A DNA stretch of 62,000 nucleotides from Zygnema cylindricum. Taxonomy: Eukaryota > Streptophyta > Zygnematophyceae > Zygnematales > Zygnemataceae. Numbering within the stretch: the stretch's first letter is position 1; every line of letters starts with the position of its first letter. Where the stretch lies: NCBI GenBank assembly GCA_037447655.1, contig JBBHKE010000743.1, forward strand, positions 1 through 62,000, given 5' to 3'. This document shows positions 31,515-44,041 of this stretch, piece by piece. Made by a program: the position numbers and the translations under genes. The notes under the pieces were generated by a model. The model made no database searches. It was given only the letters and a program-made list of their open reading frames with translations, and was not told the origin of the DNA.

Positions 31515-34210
31515 TTAAATAATTGAAACATAATAAAGGTCTACAACGCCAGGCAAAGACATGCGCCGTCAAAAGTAGTTACAAAAAATACGGTGCAACA
31601 ACATAGATTGTAAACTTTTACAAGGTTTTTGGGCATTGCCCACGTTTACAATTGTCACAAATTTAATTAAAGATTATATTTTTTGCACATTGAGACACTC
31701 GAAAAACTTGTATGTAGAATCTTAGCTACAATACAAAGTAATTTCGCTAAGTTACGATTACATAAGGAAGCACCCTTTGATGTATAAATTATCCTTATGT
31801 TTTGTTGGCATTAGGCCCTTGAACCTATAGTACACTTAATTTCAACAATCATTTTATTTACACGAATAATGTCTTTACACTTTATATAATTCACGGTGTA
31901 ATTTTGTATTTGGCGGCTAAGTGTTGATGTGAAGTAGTAGAGAACGTTAGGTGGTCGGTAGTCGTTATACATAACTGTAACACGTCTGGAATCCTCAATT
32001 ATCGAACGTTTGTAAGTATTATTGAGCAAATAACATTATAAGAGTGAGAAAGAAAAGCCTTCAGTTGCATTAACTTATGTTTTATCGATATATGTTACCA
32101 TTTGATGAATGTAACATTTTCTCCCCCACTTTTGCGCAGTTTGTAGTGATTATCAACGTATTAATCTCATCATTTCGTGTCAAAGCAAGTTAATGCTCCA
32201 AAAGTGTGAGGTTTTTTAGAGCCTTTGAAAGAAATTACGTCTCTCAAAATGTCATCTCAAAAACCCAATGAAATGGCGTCTAGTTTTTTATGTGTTCAAT
32301 ATAAACAATCTCTTCCTACCGACCTAGTCCAAAAATATTCGATTGAATGAGTAAATTGAAAAAGCAGGCACTTCGCATGAACAACTACGCAGCTTGTTTG
32401 GACACTTGATACGTTTTGTTGAAAAAAGGTTTAAACGAAGAAAAGAGACAAAAAATGTAAAAAACTTATGAAATGGGAACAAGATCACAATTTGAGTGAT
32501 GACAGTTCCTAAAGTTGTTTTAGAGATGTAAAATAGGATAAAATATGGAAAGGCAAACAATGGATAATGGGGCGAAGATTTTGATTTTATAAGAAAATAA
32601 TGAGTGAGGAGAGCTTCCATATGTGCGAGACGACCTATTCTCTTAAACGAGACGAAACACGCAATTTTAAAGAACTAAATTTTAAGCCAATGGTTATGAA
32701 ACGTCGTAAGAAGATCGTGAGCGGCACAAAATTTGTAGAGACTTAAAACACTATGCAACCACAGGTCTTTAGCAAAGTTGCACCACGCTTTTACATGACC
32801 ATTTTCCAACCCACGGTATTACGTACGACGCAAAAAAAAAGAGACAGTTAAAAAAAATATGTGAGTTAATATTCCATCTATTTTAAGTTTTAAAACAATG
32901 AGTCAGTAGTTGATGCATTGAAGAGATATAATATTATAAATTAGCAATTAATAGGTTATCATAGATAAGAAGATAAGAATGAAGGGAAAAAGATTTAATA
33001 ACTAGTGAAGGATTTCCACTACCATGCTCAACATCCTTTAGAGCTGACTTTTGCCAATTTGTGGATACACTTGAAGCTTGAGAGTTGAACAATATAAACA
33101 AATTGTCTTGATCATTGATGACTTCTCTCGAAAACATTAGGCTTGCCAATTAAAAAATAAGTATATTTTGTTTAAGCAATTCAAAGAGTGGCACGTAATG
33201 GGCGACGGACAATGTGAGAGAAAACTAATAGAGGTTCATGTCAAATAACATAAAGTATATTGTAGGTCGAGACCAATAAAACATTGGTTTACGTCTTTTT
33301 GTTCACCGGAGTCCAAAGGAGTCACGAAACAAAAGTACCAAAATCTATAATAGTTTGTTTGTATCATGATTAATATAATTGGAAAATAACATCTTTCATA
33401 GAAGAGCGTAACTCCCTTGACGGACTACAGTTGCAATCGGAAATTGACTCTGGTCTCAAGACAAAACACTCGATGACTTGTGGAATTGAGAATTGTCAAT
33501 GTCTTATCATCAAATGACTTGAGGTTACTACTAGATCGTGTACGTAGAACAAAACAATTAGAAATTAGAGTAGGGCTGCGAAGTTACGTTGGCTATGCTT
33601 GAGGGAAAATTGAACAGTGTGTATAATATGGCGCAAAACATTTCGTTGGATTTTCGCAACGTCAACCAAAAAACGAGGATATAATTCTTAAAGAAATCTT
33701 AAGTTATTTTATATTTTTTTGACAAGCATTTTTTCCCAAGATTACTGTAAAACTCGGGGATTGGTATTTGGACGAGGATTCGAAATCTTAGGTCAAAGTG
33801 AAGAAATTAATGGGAAATTAAGATTCGCCATCAAATTGTCTAATGTGAAATCGTGGACAATTTCTTGTGGTTGCTAGCAATTTTATATCTAGCGATAGAA
33901 AAGTATGAAGAATTTCTCCGTTGTGTAATTTTAGTTAGTATTATTGAGTGAGGAACTTTGGAAGTAAGGACGAAAAACATTCAATTGAATATTTTTATAT
34001 TTTATCGTTATTCGTATGTATTTGACAAATTGAATGTTGTTGTTTTCATTTTATGTATTTGTGATTGTTTTTCTATGCATTGACCCTTTCATCCAATGTA
34101 TAATCATCGAATTTTTAATTTACATAAGATTTCTAACATGCATATAACAATTTAAAGTTTTTTTTTTTTCGTAATAATGAAGTGCTTTCATAAAACTTTA
34201 GTTATATTAT
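31515..34210. other. No gene or repeat recognised
   Basis: AT-rich DNA with only short frames. I find no LTR, inverted termini or protein motif in this 2.7 kb. Confidence 0.45.
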
Positions 34211-34214
34211 TAAC

Positions 34215-34437
34215 ACACAATAACACAAAATATTAGTACTAATATTCGATACAAACACCAATACATTTGTTAAAAACGTTACTAATATTAATATTATAAT
34301 CAATACTAATACTAATTTTAATATTAATATTTGTACAAAAGACGAATACAAAAACTAAGACTAACACCAATACTAATTTTAATAGTAAAACTGACACTAA
34401 TCCAATATTGAAAATAATATCAATGCTAACACTACAC
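34215..34437. repeat. Low-complexity TAATAC/TAATAT tract
   Basis: Degenerate repeats of ACTAAT, AATATT and AACACCAATACTAAT. The minus-strand frame over it is a by-product. Confidence 0.8.
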
Positions 34438-34640
34438 AACTTGTAATATAAGTGTTGAAATTGATGTATTTTCTAGGTCTGTATTGGAAAAATAAATAGA
34501 GTAAGTAAAGCAAAGGCAACCTGCTTCTTGCTCAAACTCTCCAGTCCCATACTTGTTGCAGTCACTAAAGACCGGAGAGAGAGCTAGAGCCATGGCTGTC
34601 TATAGTGCAGCCATGGCTATCTATAGTGTCCAAGGAGACA

Positions 34641-34720
34641 GAGAATAGGCTAATACTTAGTTTCTACCAATAATGGACTAGAGAATAGGCTAATACTTAG
34701 TTTCTACCAATAATGGACTA
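34641..34720. repeat. Exact 2 x 40-bp tandem duplication
   Basis: GAGAATAGGCTAATACTTAG and the following 20 bases are repeated without change, so the duplication is recent. It lies within the 5' LTR of B1. Confidence 0.97.
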
Positions 34721-34922
34721 CCGAAACCAGGATTTGATCCTGGTACCTTCCAGCCGTTGAAGTAGTTAGTAGCCGTTAGCTTTACCCTATAGAATAAATC
34801 AACGTTAAAGTATATTGGGTACAATAGGTATATAAAAGTGTTCAAGTAGAGAATTCCCAGACAAACTGACAAATAAGTAAAAACTGCTCTAGTTTGGATA
34901 TGAGCCTAGGTCTATGGAGATT

Positions 34923-34998
34923 CTAGTTTGGATATGAACCTAGGTCAACGGAGATTTTAGAAGTAGAACGCCTTATCCACTAAGGCGTTATCGAAACC
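34923..34998 (-). other. tRNA-like segment with A and B boxes, antisense in LTR
   Basis: On the minus strand, CGCCTTAGTGGATAAGGC resembles a tRNA D-arm/A box. CTTCTAA is at the anticodon-loop position, and GGTTCATATCC resembles the B box. The acceptor and anticodon stems do not pair well, so it is not a functional tRNA. LTR D1 has a similar pair (CCTTAGTGGATAAGGC and GGTTTAGATCT) on its minus strand near 11090-11150. Confidence 0.45.
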
Positions 34999-35661
34999 AT
35001 ACACGTGACAGGTTTCAAAGATATATAAACATTAACGTGACAGCTAATTAACACCAGACTAACGAAGAGGAACAATTCATGCATCTACGCGAATCTGAAC
35101 CGTGTAAAATATGTTTTGATCCGACCACCGGCATTGTAGCCGCCACGCGAATTGAGCTTTTGGCGGAATTCGGAGATAGCGTCACGCGGTGCCACGTGGC
35201 GTCCTATTATTTGATACCGGATAAGATGGGAGGAGGAACCATGGCTCCCGATTTGACAAGTGTCACCATTTAGACCATGTCGTACAATGGCCGTACAATA
35301 AGTACATCTCCCATTGTACCTTTTTGTACTATAAAGTGTTTATGTTGGACTAGGGATTAGTAGTAGGTAGTCATGAGTAGGCGGACTTAGAAAAATTAGG
35401 AGATAGGACCCTCTCTCCCAGAGAGCTTCTGTACAAAAGGTCAACTTTGACCCTCCATAACTTACTGCTCAAAGGAGCAAATTCAGAGATTCTTTTTGCT
35501 ATCGACTCAAGGGAGTCTTGCCTTCACAGGGTGAAGTTGGTCAGAGTTATTGTCTGCCAGGGTGGCAGTTGTTTTTGCTGAAACACAAAGGGGTCAGGGT
35601 TATCCTAGAGGCTTATTGGAAGCTGTCCACTCTGAGGACTTATGGAGGTCTCAGAGTTTCA

Positions 35662-35676
35662 GGTTATGGGCCCACC
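35662..35676 (+). promoter_or_regulatory. Primer binding site of B1 (initiator tRNA-Met anticodon arm)
   Basis: GGTTATGGGCCCACC follows the LTR's CA directly. From memory, plant initiator tRNA-Met has GGTGGGCCCATAACC in its anticodon arm, which is the exact complement over 15 bases. This matches the half-tRNA priming known for Drosophila copia. The ATG in the site is also a possible Gag start. Confidence 0.75.
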
Positions 35677-36600
35677 CTCAAGGGTACCAATCTTTAATGG
35701 AACTGGCTTCATATACTGGGAAAGTATGATGATAGGAGCTCTATGCGAAAAAAGGTTTTGGGGGATAGTGAGTGGAGGGTTGGGGCGTCCATCAAGTCTT
35801 GGAATTCCTCCAGGGATTGGAGGAAGCAGATTCACCAGAAAAGAGGATCCACCTTCAACAGAGGAAACAAAGGAAGGAGAGGTGGTGGACAAAGGAAAGG
35901 AGAAGGAGGTGACCACACCAGTAGCAACTAGTTTGGCATTCATGTCACCTATTCCGAGGAACGACGAGAATGATACTGAAACCTGGAACTTCAACAATAT
36001 GGCGGCAAAGCACTTCATTCTACACCATCTCACTCAAGGACTTGCATGTCCTCATTTGAAGGTAGAAAGGGCATCCGATCTTTGGATGGCTCTCATAGAG
36101 ATGAAACGAAGTGGTACGATTCAGCGACAACAGTTGGCTGATCAAAAGTTAAGGAGTATGTATACAAAGGGGGGAAGATGTTGGATTTTTGCAATGAGCT
36201 TGCTACACTCTTCATGGAGCTAGAGAGTGCGGGAAATGATTTTAGTTAAAAAGTAAAGGTTAACTGTTTACTGATGAAGTTACCCGATGAGTTCGAGGAC
36301 ATAGTCAACCGTGTGCAGGACTTGCCGGACTCAAGTTGGACATGGAACTTAGGGGTAGGGATGATTCTCGTTCGGGAGAATGCGATTGAGATCCGAAGGG
36401 GAGGAAAGAGTGGCCAAGCCTTGGCAACTGCGACCGATTGGAGGAACAAGGATTCTCGGAAACCGGTCGGAAACTATGGGGGGAGGGAGCAAAAAAATCA
36501 GACCGACGAGTTTGGACCAAGGGCTCCCAAAGGTTTATGTCATTTTTGTAAGAAACCGGGGCACTATATGGCGGAGTGCACTAAGCTAACCGAGCTTTAG
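35666..36600 (+). pseudogene. gag: gag of B1 (broken)
   Basis: Gag packages the element RNA. Translation from the ATG within the primer site gives MGPPSRVPIFNGTGFIYWES, then LWMALIEMKRSGTIQ, with a frame change near 36150 and a stop near 36247. It resumes with KLPDEFEDIVNRVQDLP. The zinc knuckle CHFCKKPGHYMAEC lies at about 36539-36580, and a TAG follows at 36598. An alternative in-frame start lies at 35642 within the LTR (MEVSEFQV). Sequence is collinear with B2. Confidence 0.87.
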
Positions 36601-39200
36601 TTAATGGAGGGGCACAATGGTGGAACCCCGAGAGGAAAGAAAAAGGCCCTTGTGACACAGGTGCATGAGGCAAAATTTGAGGACGAGGACGATGAGCTCT
36701 TATTGGATGAGGAGTTGGAGGCGAAAAACGAGGTCAAGATTCCACGAAGGCAGAAATGTGATTTCGGTGGATTGAAAGGTGAAGCAGGCTGGATTGTAGA
36801 TTTTGGTGCCTCCATGCACATGTGTAAGGATAAACACCGGTTCACTAAGATAAGAAAGATTCCCACCATAGAGATAGAGTACGAGGATTGGAGGATAGTC
36901 ACTACAACTCTTGTAGGAAAGGTAGAATTGAAAGTGTTAGTAGAAGGAAAGACATCTATAGCTCCATGCTTCGATGGCCTCATCTCTAAATCTGTATTAG
37001 ATGATAAGGGTTTTGATAGTAGCACTAAGAAAGGAGTCTCTACTGCTAGGTTTGAGGAGGAAGTTTATTTCACTACTGAAAAAGGTAGCCAATGGATGTT
37101 TAGGCAGATTTTAAGCAATTAAAAGAAGAAAATTTATTATGTTGGTGTTCATGATATAATGTTGTGGCATAAATGGATTGGGCATGTGAATCTAAATAAG
37201 TTAAGAGAAATGAAAAAGATGGAGGTAACGGAAGGCTTCAGTTTGGTGAAAGTGAGAATCTAATTGATTGTAGTGGATGCACTCAAGGTAAAGCACACAG
37301 TTTACCCATTCCAAAAACTGCCACCTACAAGGGAGAAAAGATTCTTTATTTAGTACACACATATATTTGGGGACCGGCCAAAGTGCCTTCACTTGCGGGA
37401 AAGAGATTTATGATGACTATCACGGATGATTAGTCTCGGTATTCCAAGGTGTTTTTTTTGAAAAATAAGTCAGAGGCTTAGGAATGTTTTAGATTGTATA
37501 AGGCATGGAGTGAAAAACTCCATGAAACCTCAATCAAGAGAGTAAGGAGTGACAATGGAGGAGAGTATACCTCTGTCCAATTTCTTGATTTTTTGAGGGA
37601 AGATGGAGTACAACATCAAAAGACTTATGGAGAGTCGATGAACTGTCTAAAAAGGAACCGGTGGAAGACAACCATCAATGAGGAGATGGCCTCAGTTATG
37701 GCAACCGATACTTGGGAGCTGGTGGATTGTCCACCAAACCAAAAACTAATCGGTTGTTAGTGGGTGTTCAAATTAAAACTGAACCCAGATAACACCATTG
37801 AGCACTACAAGGCCCGGTTATTGGCAAAAGGATTTACGCAAAAAGAGGGAATCAACAACGAGGAAACCTTTGCCCCGGTCGTCAGATTTCCCTCCTTCCG
37901 CATACTTCTAGTTTGGCAGCAGCAGCAGACATGAAGGTGCACCAGATGGACATCAAGACAACCTTTTTGCATGGAGAATTGGAAGAGGAGATCTTCATGC
38001 GGCAACCCGAAAGGTTTGTGGAGGAAAGAGAGGAGAGTAAGGTATGCCGGCTGATTAAATCTCTTTATGGTTTGAAACATGCGCCTCGACATTGGAATAA
38101 GAAGCTTGATGAGTTTCTTACCGGTTTGGGATATATTCGGATCAGCTCAGATCACTCAATCTATGTTTTCGAAGATGAGGAAGGTTTTATATTTATTGCA
38201 ATTTATGTTGATGATTTGCTTGTTTTAAGTAAATCAATGGAAAAAATTAATAAACTGAAAACCGATCTTAAGGGGAGATTTAAGACGAAGGATATGGGGG
38301 AGGCAAGATATATTTTGGGAATTGAAGTAGAAATAGACCGAAAAAAAGAAAGATTATAAGGCTAACTCAAAAGGAAGCAATAGGGAACATGTTGGAAAAG
38401 TTTCACATGGATAAGGCTAATAGTTGTACAACTCCAATGGAGTTAAAGAAGGGAATTGAAGGGAGTGTGGAAGAAGGGGTCATAATCTTAGACAAGGAAT
38501 TAAGCCTTGAAGAACAGAAGTTCATGGAGACTATTCTTTACAGGCAAGTAGTGGGAAGCCTTATCTATTTTATGAATTGTACCCGGCCGGATTTAGCTGC
38601 AGCTGTAGGAGTGCTGAGTAGAAGTCTAATTGCTCCCACTACGAGAGATTGGGAGGCAGCTAAAAGAATCCTTAGATATTTGATAGGAACTAGGGATCTA
38701 TGGTTGCATTTGGGTGGGGAGAATACTGACATCACTACTTGGAGTGATGCCACTTATAGTAATGCTCCGATGAGGAGATGTACTTCTGATATGTATTGTA
38801 TGTGGGTGATGGGGCTTGTTGTTGGAGTAGCAAACAGCAAAAGGTTATTGCTCAGTCCACCATGGAGGCTGAGTATATGTCCTCTTACTCTGCTATAAAA
38901 GAATTGATGTCGGTCAAGTCTTTGCTTGGTGAGCTTGGCCACCTTAAGATTGTGATGCAGATTAATTTTTTTGTGATAATTAGGCAAAAATTGCTATTGC
39001 TGCCAATCTTAAACATCATTTTAAAGCCAAACACATGGACATTATACTCAACTTTGTTAGAGAGAAGGTAGAAGAAAAAATAATCAGTTTAGAGTATAGA
39101 CCAGATAGTGAAATGGTAGCCTATATGATGACCAAACCTGTGCTTTCCCCTAAGCTAGTTTTCTGCAGGGAAATGTGTGGTCTTAAATTGAAGTGTTACT
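36601..39200 (+). pseudogene. pol: pol of B1 (broken, integrase partly deleted)
   Basis: The protease core reads VDFGASMHM near 36797 (Phe for Ser/Thr after Asp). The pre-integrase box LWHKWIGHVNLNKLREM is near 37163. In integrase the first catalytic Asp is Tyr (VHTYIWGP near 37350); the second is kept (VRSDNGGEYTS near 37540). The frame jumps from VQHQK straight to TYGESMNCLKR of the RT start. RT has MDIKTTFLHGELEEEIF near 37947, KSLYGLKHAPRHW near 38056 and YVDDLLVL near 38204. RNase H follows from YRQVVGSLIYFMNCTRPDLA near 38540 to 39200 with frameshifts. Not functional as it stands. Confidence 0.9.
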
Positions 39201-39215
39201 AGAAATTAAGGGGAG

Positions 39216-40295
39216 TGTAGAAATTAGATGTTCTTTTAGTATTTTCTAGGTTTAAACTTGTAAAGATAAAGTGTAAAAAAAAAGCAGAGGCAGTCTGCCT
39301 CTGTCTTCTCTCTTCAACTCCCACACTCGTCGCAGTCAATGAAGGTTGGAGATGGAGCTAGAGCCATGGTAGCCTATAATGTCTAGAGAGAGACAGGTAG
39401 TAGTTTGGTAGGTTTACCAAAAGGAAACTTGACAGACCAAGGATTTGATCCTGGTACCTGCCGTCCGTTCCTGGTTCCTGCAATCCGTCAAAGTCGTCTG
39501 TAGTCGTTATCTTTATCCTATTAATCTTGGATCAATACTGAGGTATATAGGGTTTGATAAATATTTAAAAAAATACGCGTAGACAAATTCATTTAATGGC
39601 GCGAATAGATTCTTATAACATAGATACAGTTTAGTATAGTACGGTGTACGGTACTCCGTGATACAAATACAGCGCATTTGTTTCGACGGCGAAACAAATA
39701 CCGCTCATTTTTTTTCGACAGCTGAGTTGAAAGCCGATCTCGATCGAACGGCCACGATAGGTGTCGAGATCGCGGAATAGGCGTTTTGGCGGTTTTCGGT
39801 CACCGCCACGTCAAGTGATACATGGCACAATCACATTGGCTTGCGGCATCTCCGGAGAATATGGGAACGAATCCGGATATGGCATGCGTCGACATTTTGG
39901 CCATGCTGTACGATGGCCGTACATTAAGTACTTCGGCACTTGTACCTTTTTTTCTATGACACAATATTCTGATAGGTGCCCTACTCTAGTTGTAGAGGGT
40001 TTAAAGAGGGATTTGGAACTTAGAAAATTTGGTAGGTAGCCCCATCTCTCCCAAAGAGCTTTTGTACAAAAGGTCAACTTTGACCATTCATAACTTACTG
40101 CTCAAGGGAGCAAATTTAGAGATACTTTTTGCTATCGACTCAAGGGAGTCTTGTCTTCATAGGAGTAAAGGTGGTCAGATTTTTTGTCTGCCAGGGTGGA
40201 AGTTATTTTTATGGAAACTTAAAGGTGTCAGGGTTATCCTATGGGCTTAGTGTGAGCTGCCTAAATTGAGGACCAATGGAGGTCTCAGAGTTGCA
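39216..40295 (+). repeat. 3' LTR of B1
   Basis: Starts TGTAGAAATTAGATG after the purine tract AAGGGGAG and ends GTCTCAGAGTTGCA. It is family B throughout, unlike the 5' LTR of the same element. Confidence 0.88.
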
Positions 40296-40299
40296 AAGC

Positions 40300-41798
40300 T
40301 CTAAGGAAGTAAACGTTGATTTTTTTGCAAGAACTGTTAAGCGTTCTTTGTGAAACCATCTTAGCACTCATCCTGATTTTGTTTAGTTTCGGTATGGGTC
40401 AAAATCAGCAGTTCTTTTCAAACCGGTGTTTAGATTGGCAAACCAAAACAGACCGTTGGATTTTGAGGAGTCGAACAGTTCAAACTGAAAGTCAATTTTA
40501 AAAGTTGGTTCGGCCATTCGACCAAGCGGAGCGAGGTCCTGTTGCCACGAACACCCAACCTCAGAAGTAACATAGAACAGGTTCCCAAGATTAAATGCCA
40601 AAATTGCTCCAATTGTTCATTACTCGCACGGAAAGCATTTTTTTATTATGTCAAGTCCTACAACTGTTGACTTTTTGAAGTCAACGTCTATATGAAAATC
40701 GACGAAAACGTGTAACCTTAAAAAATTTGTGGTCGTTTGCTGCTCGTTTCGGCTAGTTGTCCATTCTACTAGACGTAGTGGTTTGGTGTTCAAAGCAAAT
40801 ATTTTGGTGTGCGGAGCCATTCTCTATCTAATTGGCAATTGCTCATGTAACCCGTCGAAAGAAAAAAAAAACTGAATTTAATAAAACTTCCAGTTAAAAT
40901 TGCTGGAGTAAACTTAACCGTTGTAGAAAGGAAATGGAAACGTTCAATTCGAGATTCGATCTTAAAAATAAAAATTTGACGAGTAAAAAAAACAGAGAAA
41001 CGTAGATATTGACATACTTATATTCTTCCCGTACATATTTTTTAAGTTTGGAATTATAACAAAAAAAAAAACCCTTTGCCAAAAATAATTAATGATGACC
41101 AAGGTCCTGGTCATCACACAAAAAATACGTCTAAACAATTTGAGAAATAAATTGAGCATTCTATGAACCAATAGAAATTAGGTGCGATCATGCTCGTTGT
41201 AAAGTTGTATTTAGTTTCACTTAAACTCATTAATACAAAACCGTAACGGTGACGCCACCTATCGATCTTATCGTCTTGCAAAGTGTGAACCAATATGCCA
41301 CAGTGTGCCTCCCATGCTTGATTTAGTGATTTTGCACAAAAATAGTAATTTAGGTTTGGGATCAAAACAGTTGTGTTTATGCTCCGCAAATGCGAAAGCT
41401 TGAAATGGCTATCAAAAATGTTATTTATCACTTATGTGAATACGTAAACGAGGGCATATGTTAAATTAAAAAGCACGGTGATAAACCATCTGAGCCGAGT
41501 CGTACAAAGTGGCATGGCTAAAACTGACAAACTACAAGCAAGGCAAAAAGAAACAAAGAAAGCAACGTGAACACAGAAAAATGGCAATGATTTGCGTTTT
41601 AGGTGATGAAAGATCTTAGATCATGACATAGCCCAGTGTCGTACTTACACAAGCTTGTTTGAAGATCAAACATAACGCGAATTTCACCGTATTATACACA
41701 CAAAAGGTGTAAAATAATTGCAGTGTGCTAAGGGTATGTGCGCACTAATCGTAAGTTAGTGTTCGAGCTTTGTTTTGTAGTGAAGATTCTCCGTACGA
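40300..41798. other. No gene recognised
   Basis: Short frames on both strands, none with a domain. I see no inverted ends. Confidence 0.45.
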
Positions 41799-41930
41799 CA
41801 CCTTGAATTGCTAATAGGGTTAGTAATTTCTTTCGTCACTCAAAACATCTTCTCTGCATACAAACTTATTCAATTTTCAATTTGAGCCGCCAATCAGAAG
41901 CTGAGAATCTTACGTTTCAATCGCAGCCAA

Positions 41931-44041
41931 CGTAGAAATTAATGGTTAGTTTTAGTATTTTCTAGGTCTAAAATTAAATAAAGAAAAGAAGGCAGGCAGT
42001 CTGCCTCTAACTCCTCTCTTCAACCCCCACACTGTAAAAATTAATGCTCCGTTTTAAGTATTTTCTAGATCTAAATAGAAGTATAGAAAGAAGCCGAGGC
42101 AGTCTACCTCTAACTTCTCTCTCCAACTCTCAAACTTGTCGGAGTCACTAAGAAATTGGAGAGGGAGCTTGAGCTATGGCTACCTAGGCTATCCAGTGGT
42201 TTACGAGAAAAATATATTAGTTAGGGGTTTTATTTACTAAAAGGTATGTGCCGGCCACAAGATTTGATCCCGATACCTGCCGGCGGACAGACAGCTGGTA
42301 GCCGGTAGCCTTAGCCGTTAAGCCTAAAACTAGTGATACGTACTATATGGATTGATATTTAATTAAACATTAATTCGTAGGATAATTCATTTAACTGTAA
42401 TTGTTTACGGGATACATAGATCCGGTAATGTAAAAGTACATTTTACGGTACGGATAAGAAATCAATACCGCGAATTTATTTCTTTAGCGAAACGAATATC
42501 GCACATGTATTTATTACGGCTACGATTAAATGTGAATTTAATCGGACGGCCAGAATTAGCGCCGAGATCGCAAAAGAAGATTTCGGCAGTTTGTGGTCAT
42601 CGCCACGTCGGATGACACGTGGCGAAATTACATTGGATCGTAGTATCTCCGGAGATTACGGCACCGAATCCGGATATGACATGTGTCGACATTTAGGCCA
42701 TGTCGTACAATGTCCATACATAAAGTACACCGACAGGTGTACGTTTGCGTACGGAACTGTGATATTATTGGCTCCGAACATCAGTAGATAGAGTCTGTGA
42801 GAGAGATAGGACTTAGAAAAACTAGAAGATATGACCCTCTCTCCCAGAGAGCTTTTGTACAAAAAGTCAACTTTGACCCTCTATAACTTACTACTCAGGG
42901 GAGCAAATTCAGAGATTCTTTTTGCTATCGACTCAGAGGAGTCTTGCCTTCACAGGGGTGAAGTTGGTCAGAGTTTTTGTCTGCCAGGGTGGCAGTTATT
43001 TTTGTTGAAACACAAAGGGGTCAGAGTTATCCTAGAGGCTTCTTGGAAGCTGTCCACTCTGAGGACTTATGGAGGTCTCAGAGTTTCACCCACTTGTCGC
43101 AGTCAGTGAAGGTTGAAGAGGAAGCTAGAGCCATGGTTGTCTATGCCGCTTAGAGATAGAGAGACAGGTGGTAGATTTTGGTAGATTTACCAAAATAAAC
43201 TTAACGTACCTAGGATTTGATCCTACCTACCGTCCGTCAAGTCTGGCCGTAGCCGGTAGCTTTATCCTATTAGTCTATGATCGTTGCTGGTACATAATGG
43301 GTTTGACAATAATTTAAATTAATATACGTACACAAGTTTGTTTTAAGGCTCGAACAGTTTTTCAGACATAGACACAGTTTTGTATTGTACGGCGTATGTT
43401 GCTTCACGAAATAAAAATCGCGTATTTGTTTCGACCGCGAAACAAATACCACGCAATTAAATTCGACGGCTAGAATTAATTGTCGATCTAGATCGAACGG
43501 CCGTGATAGATGACGAGATCGCGGAATGGACGCTTTGGCGGTTTTCAGTCATCGCCACGTCAAATGACACGTGCCAAAATCACATTGGCCTGCGTCATCT
43601 CTAGAGAATACGGGAACAAGTCCGGATGTGGCAAACGTCGACATTTTGGCCAAGCCGTACAATGGGCGTACATAAATTACATCGGCACCTGTACTTTTAT
43701 GTACGATACAGTAATCTGATTGGTCCGAACTCTAGTAGTATAGGGTTTAGAGAGGGATTTGGGACTTAGAAAATTCGGTAGGTCGACCCCTCTCTCCCAG
43801 AGAGCTCCTGTACGAAAGGTCAACTTTGACCCTTCATAACTTACTGCTCAGGGTAGCAAATTTTAAGATTTTTTTTGCAATAGGTTTACGGGAGTCTTGT
43901 CTTCACATGGGTGAAGTTGGTCAGTGTTTTTATCAGTCAGGGTGGCAGTTATTCTTGTGGAAACACAAAGGGGTCAGGGTTATGTTAGGGGCTTCGAGTG
44001 AGATGACTACTCTGTGGGCCAATGGAAGTCTTAGAGTTTCA
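41931..44041 (+). repeat. 5' LTR of B2, interrupted by a solo LTR
   Basis: The LTR consists of 41931-42032 plus 43089-44041, ending TCTTAGAGTTTCA. The break lies in CCCCCACACTTGTCG, which is intact in the 3' LTR near 48495. Confidence 0.88.
42033..43088 (+). mobile_element. Solo LTR of family B nested in the B2 5' LTR
   Basis: Starts TGTAAAAATTAATGC and ends GGTCTCAGAGTTTCA. Flanks are CACAC (42028-42032) and CCCAC (43089-43093), a target duplication with one mismatch. It is very similar to the solo LTR at 2886-3954, closer than to its host LTR. Confidence 0.9.

Larger units (their letters stand above)
34453..35661 (+). repeat. 5' LTR of B1 (chimeric: D-like start, B-like end)
   Basis: The start TGTTGAAATTGATGTATTTTC and the GCCTTATCCACTAAGG box are D-like. 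From about 35385 to the end, the sequence is nearly identical to the family B solo LTR at 2886-3954. Two tandem duplications are inside: 2 x 40 bp at 34641-34720 and about 2 x 34 bp at 34890-34957. Confidence 0.8.
34453..40295 (+). mobile_element. Copia retrotransposon B1
   Basis: The 5' LTR (34453-35661), gag-pol and 3' LTR (39216-40295) are in order, with a primer site at 35662 and purine tract at 39210-39215. It is homologous throughout to B2 but lacks about 770 bp spanning the integrase C-terminus and linker (junction near 37622). Many stops and frameshifts are present. Flanking 5-mers ATAAG and AAGCT do not match, and the two LTRs are unlike in their first two-thirds. The present ends therefore probably derive from recombination. 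Confidence 0.9.

Noticed and set aside
34239-34439. Minus-strand 66-codon frame
   Set aside because: Lies in a low-complexity TAATAC/TAATAT tract; the Ile/Val-rich translation follows from the repeat.
34923-34998. A functional tRNA-Arg gene on the minus strand
   Set aside because: A and B boxes are present, but the acceptor and anticodon stems pair poorly, and the segment lies in an LTR; reported only as tRNA-like.
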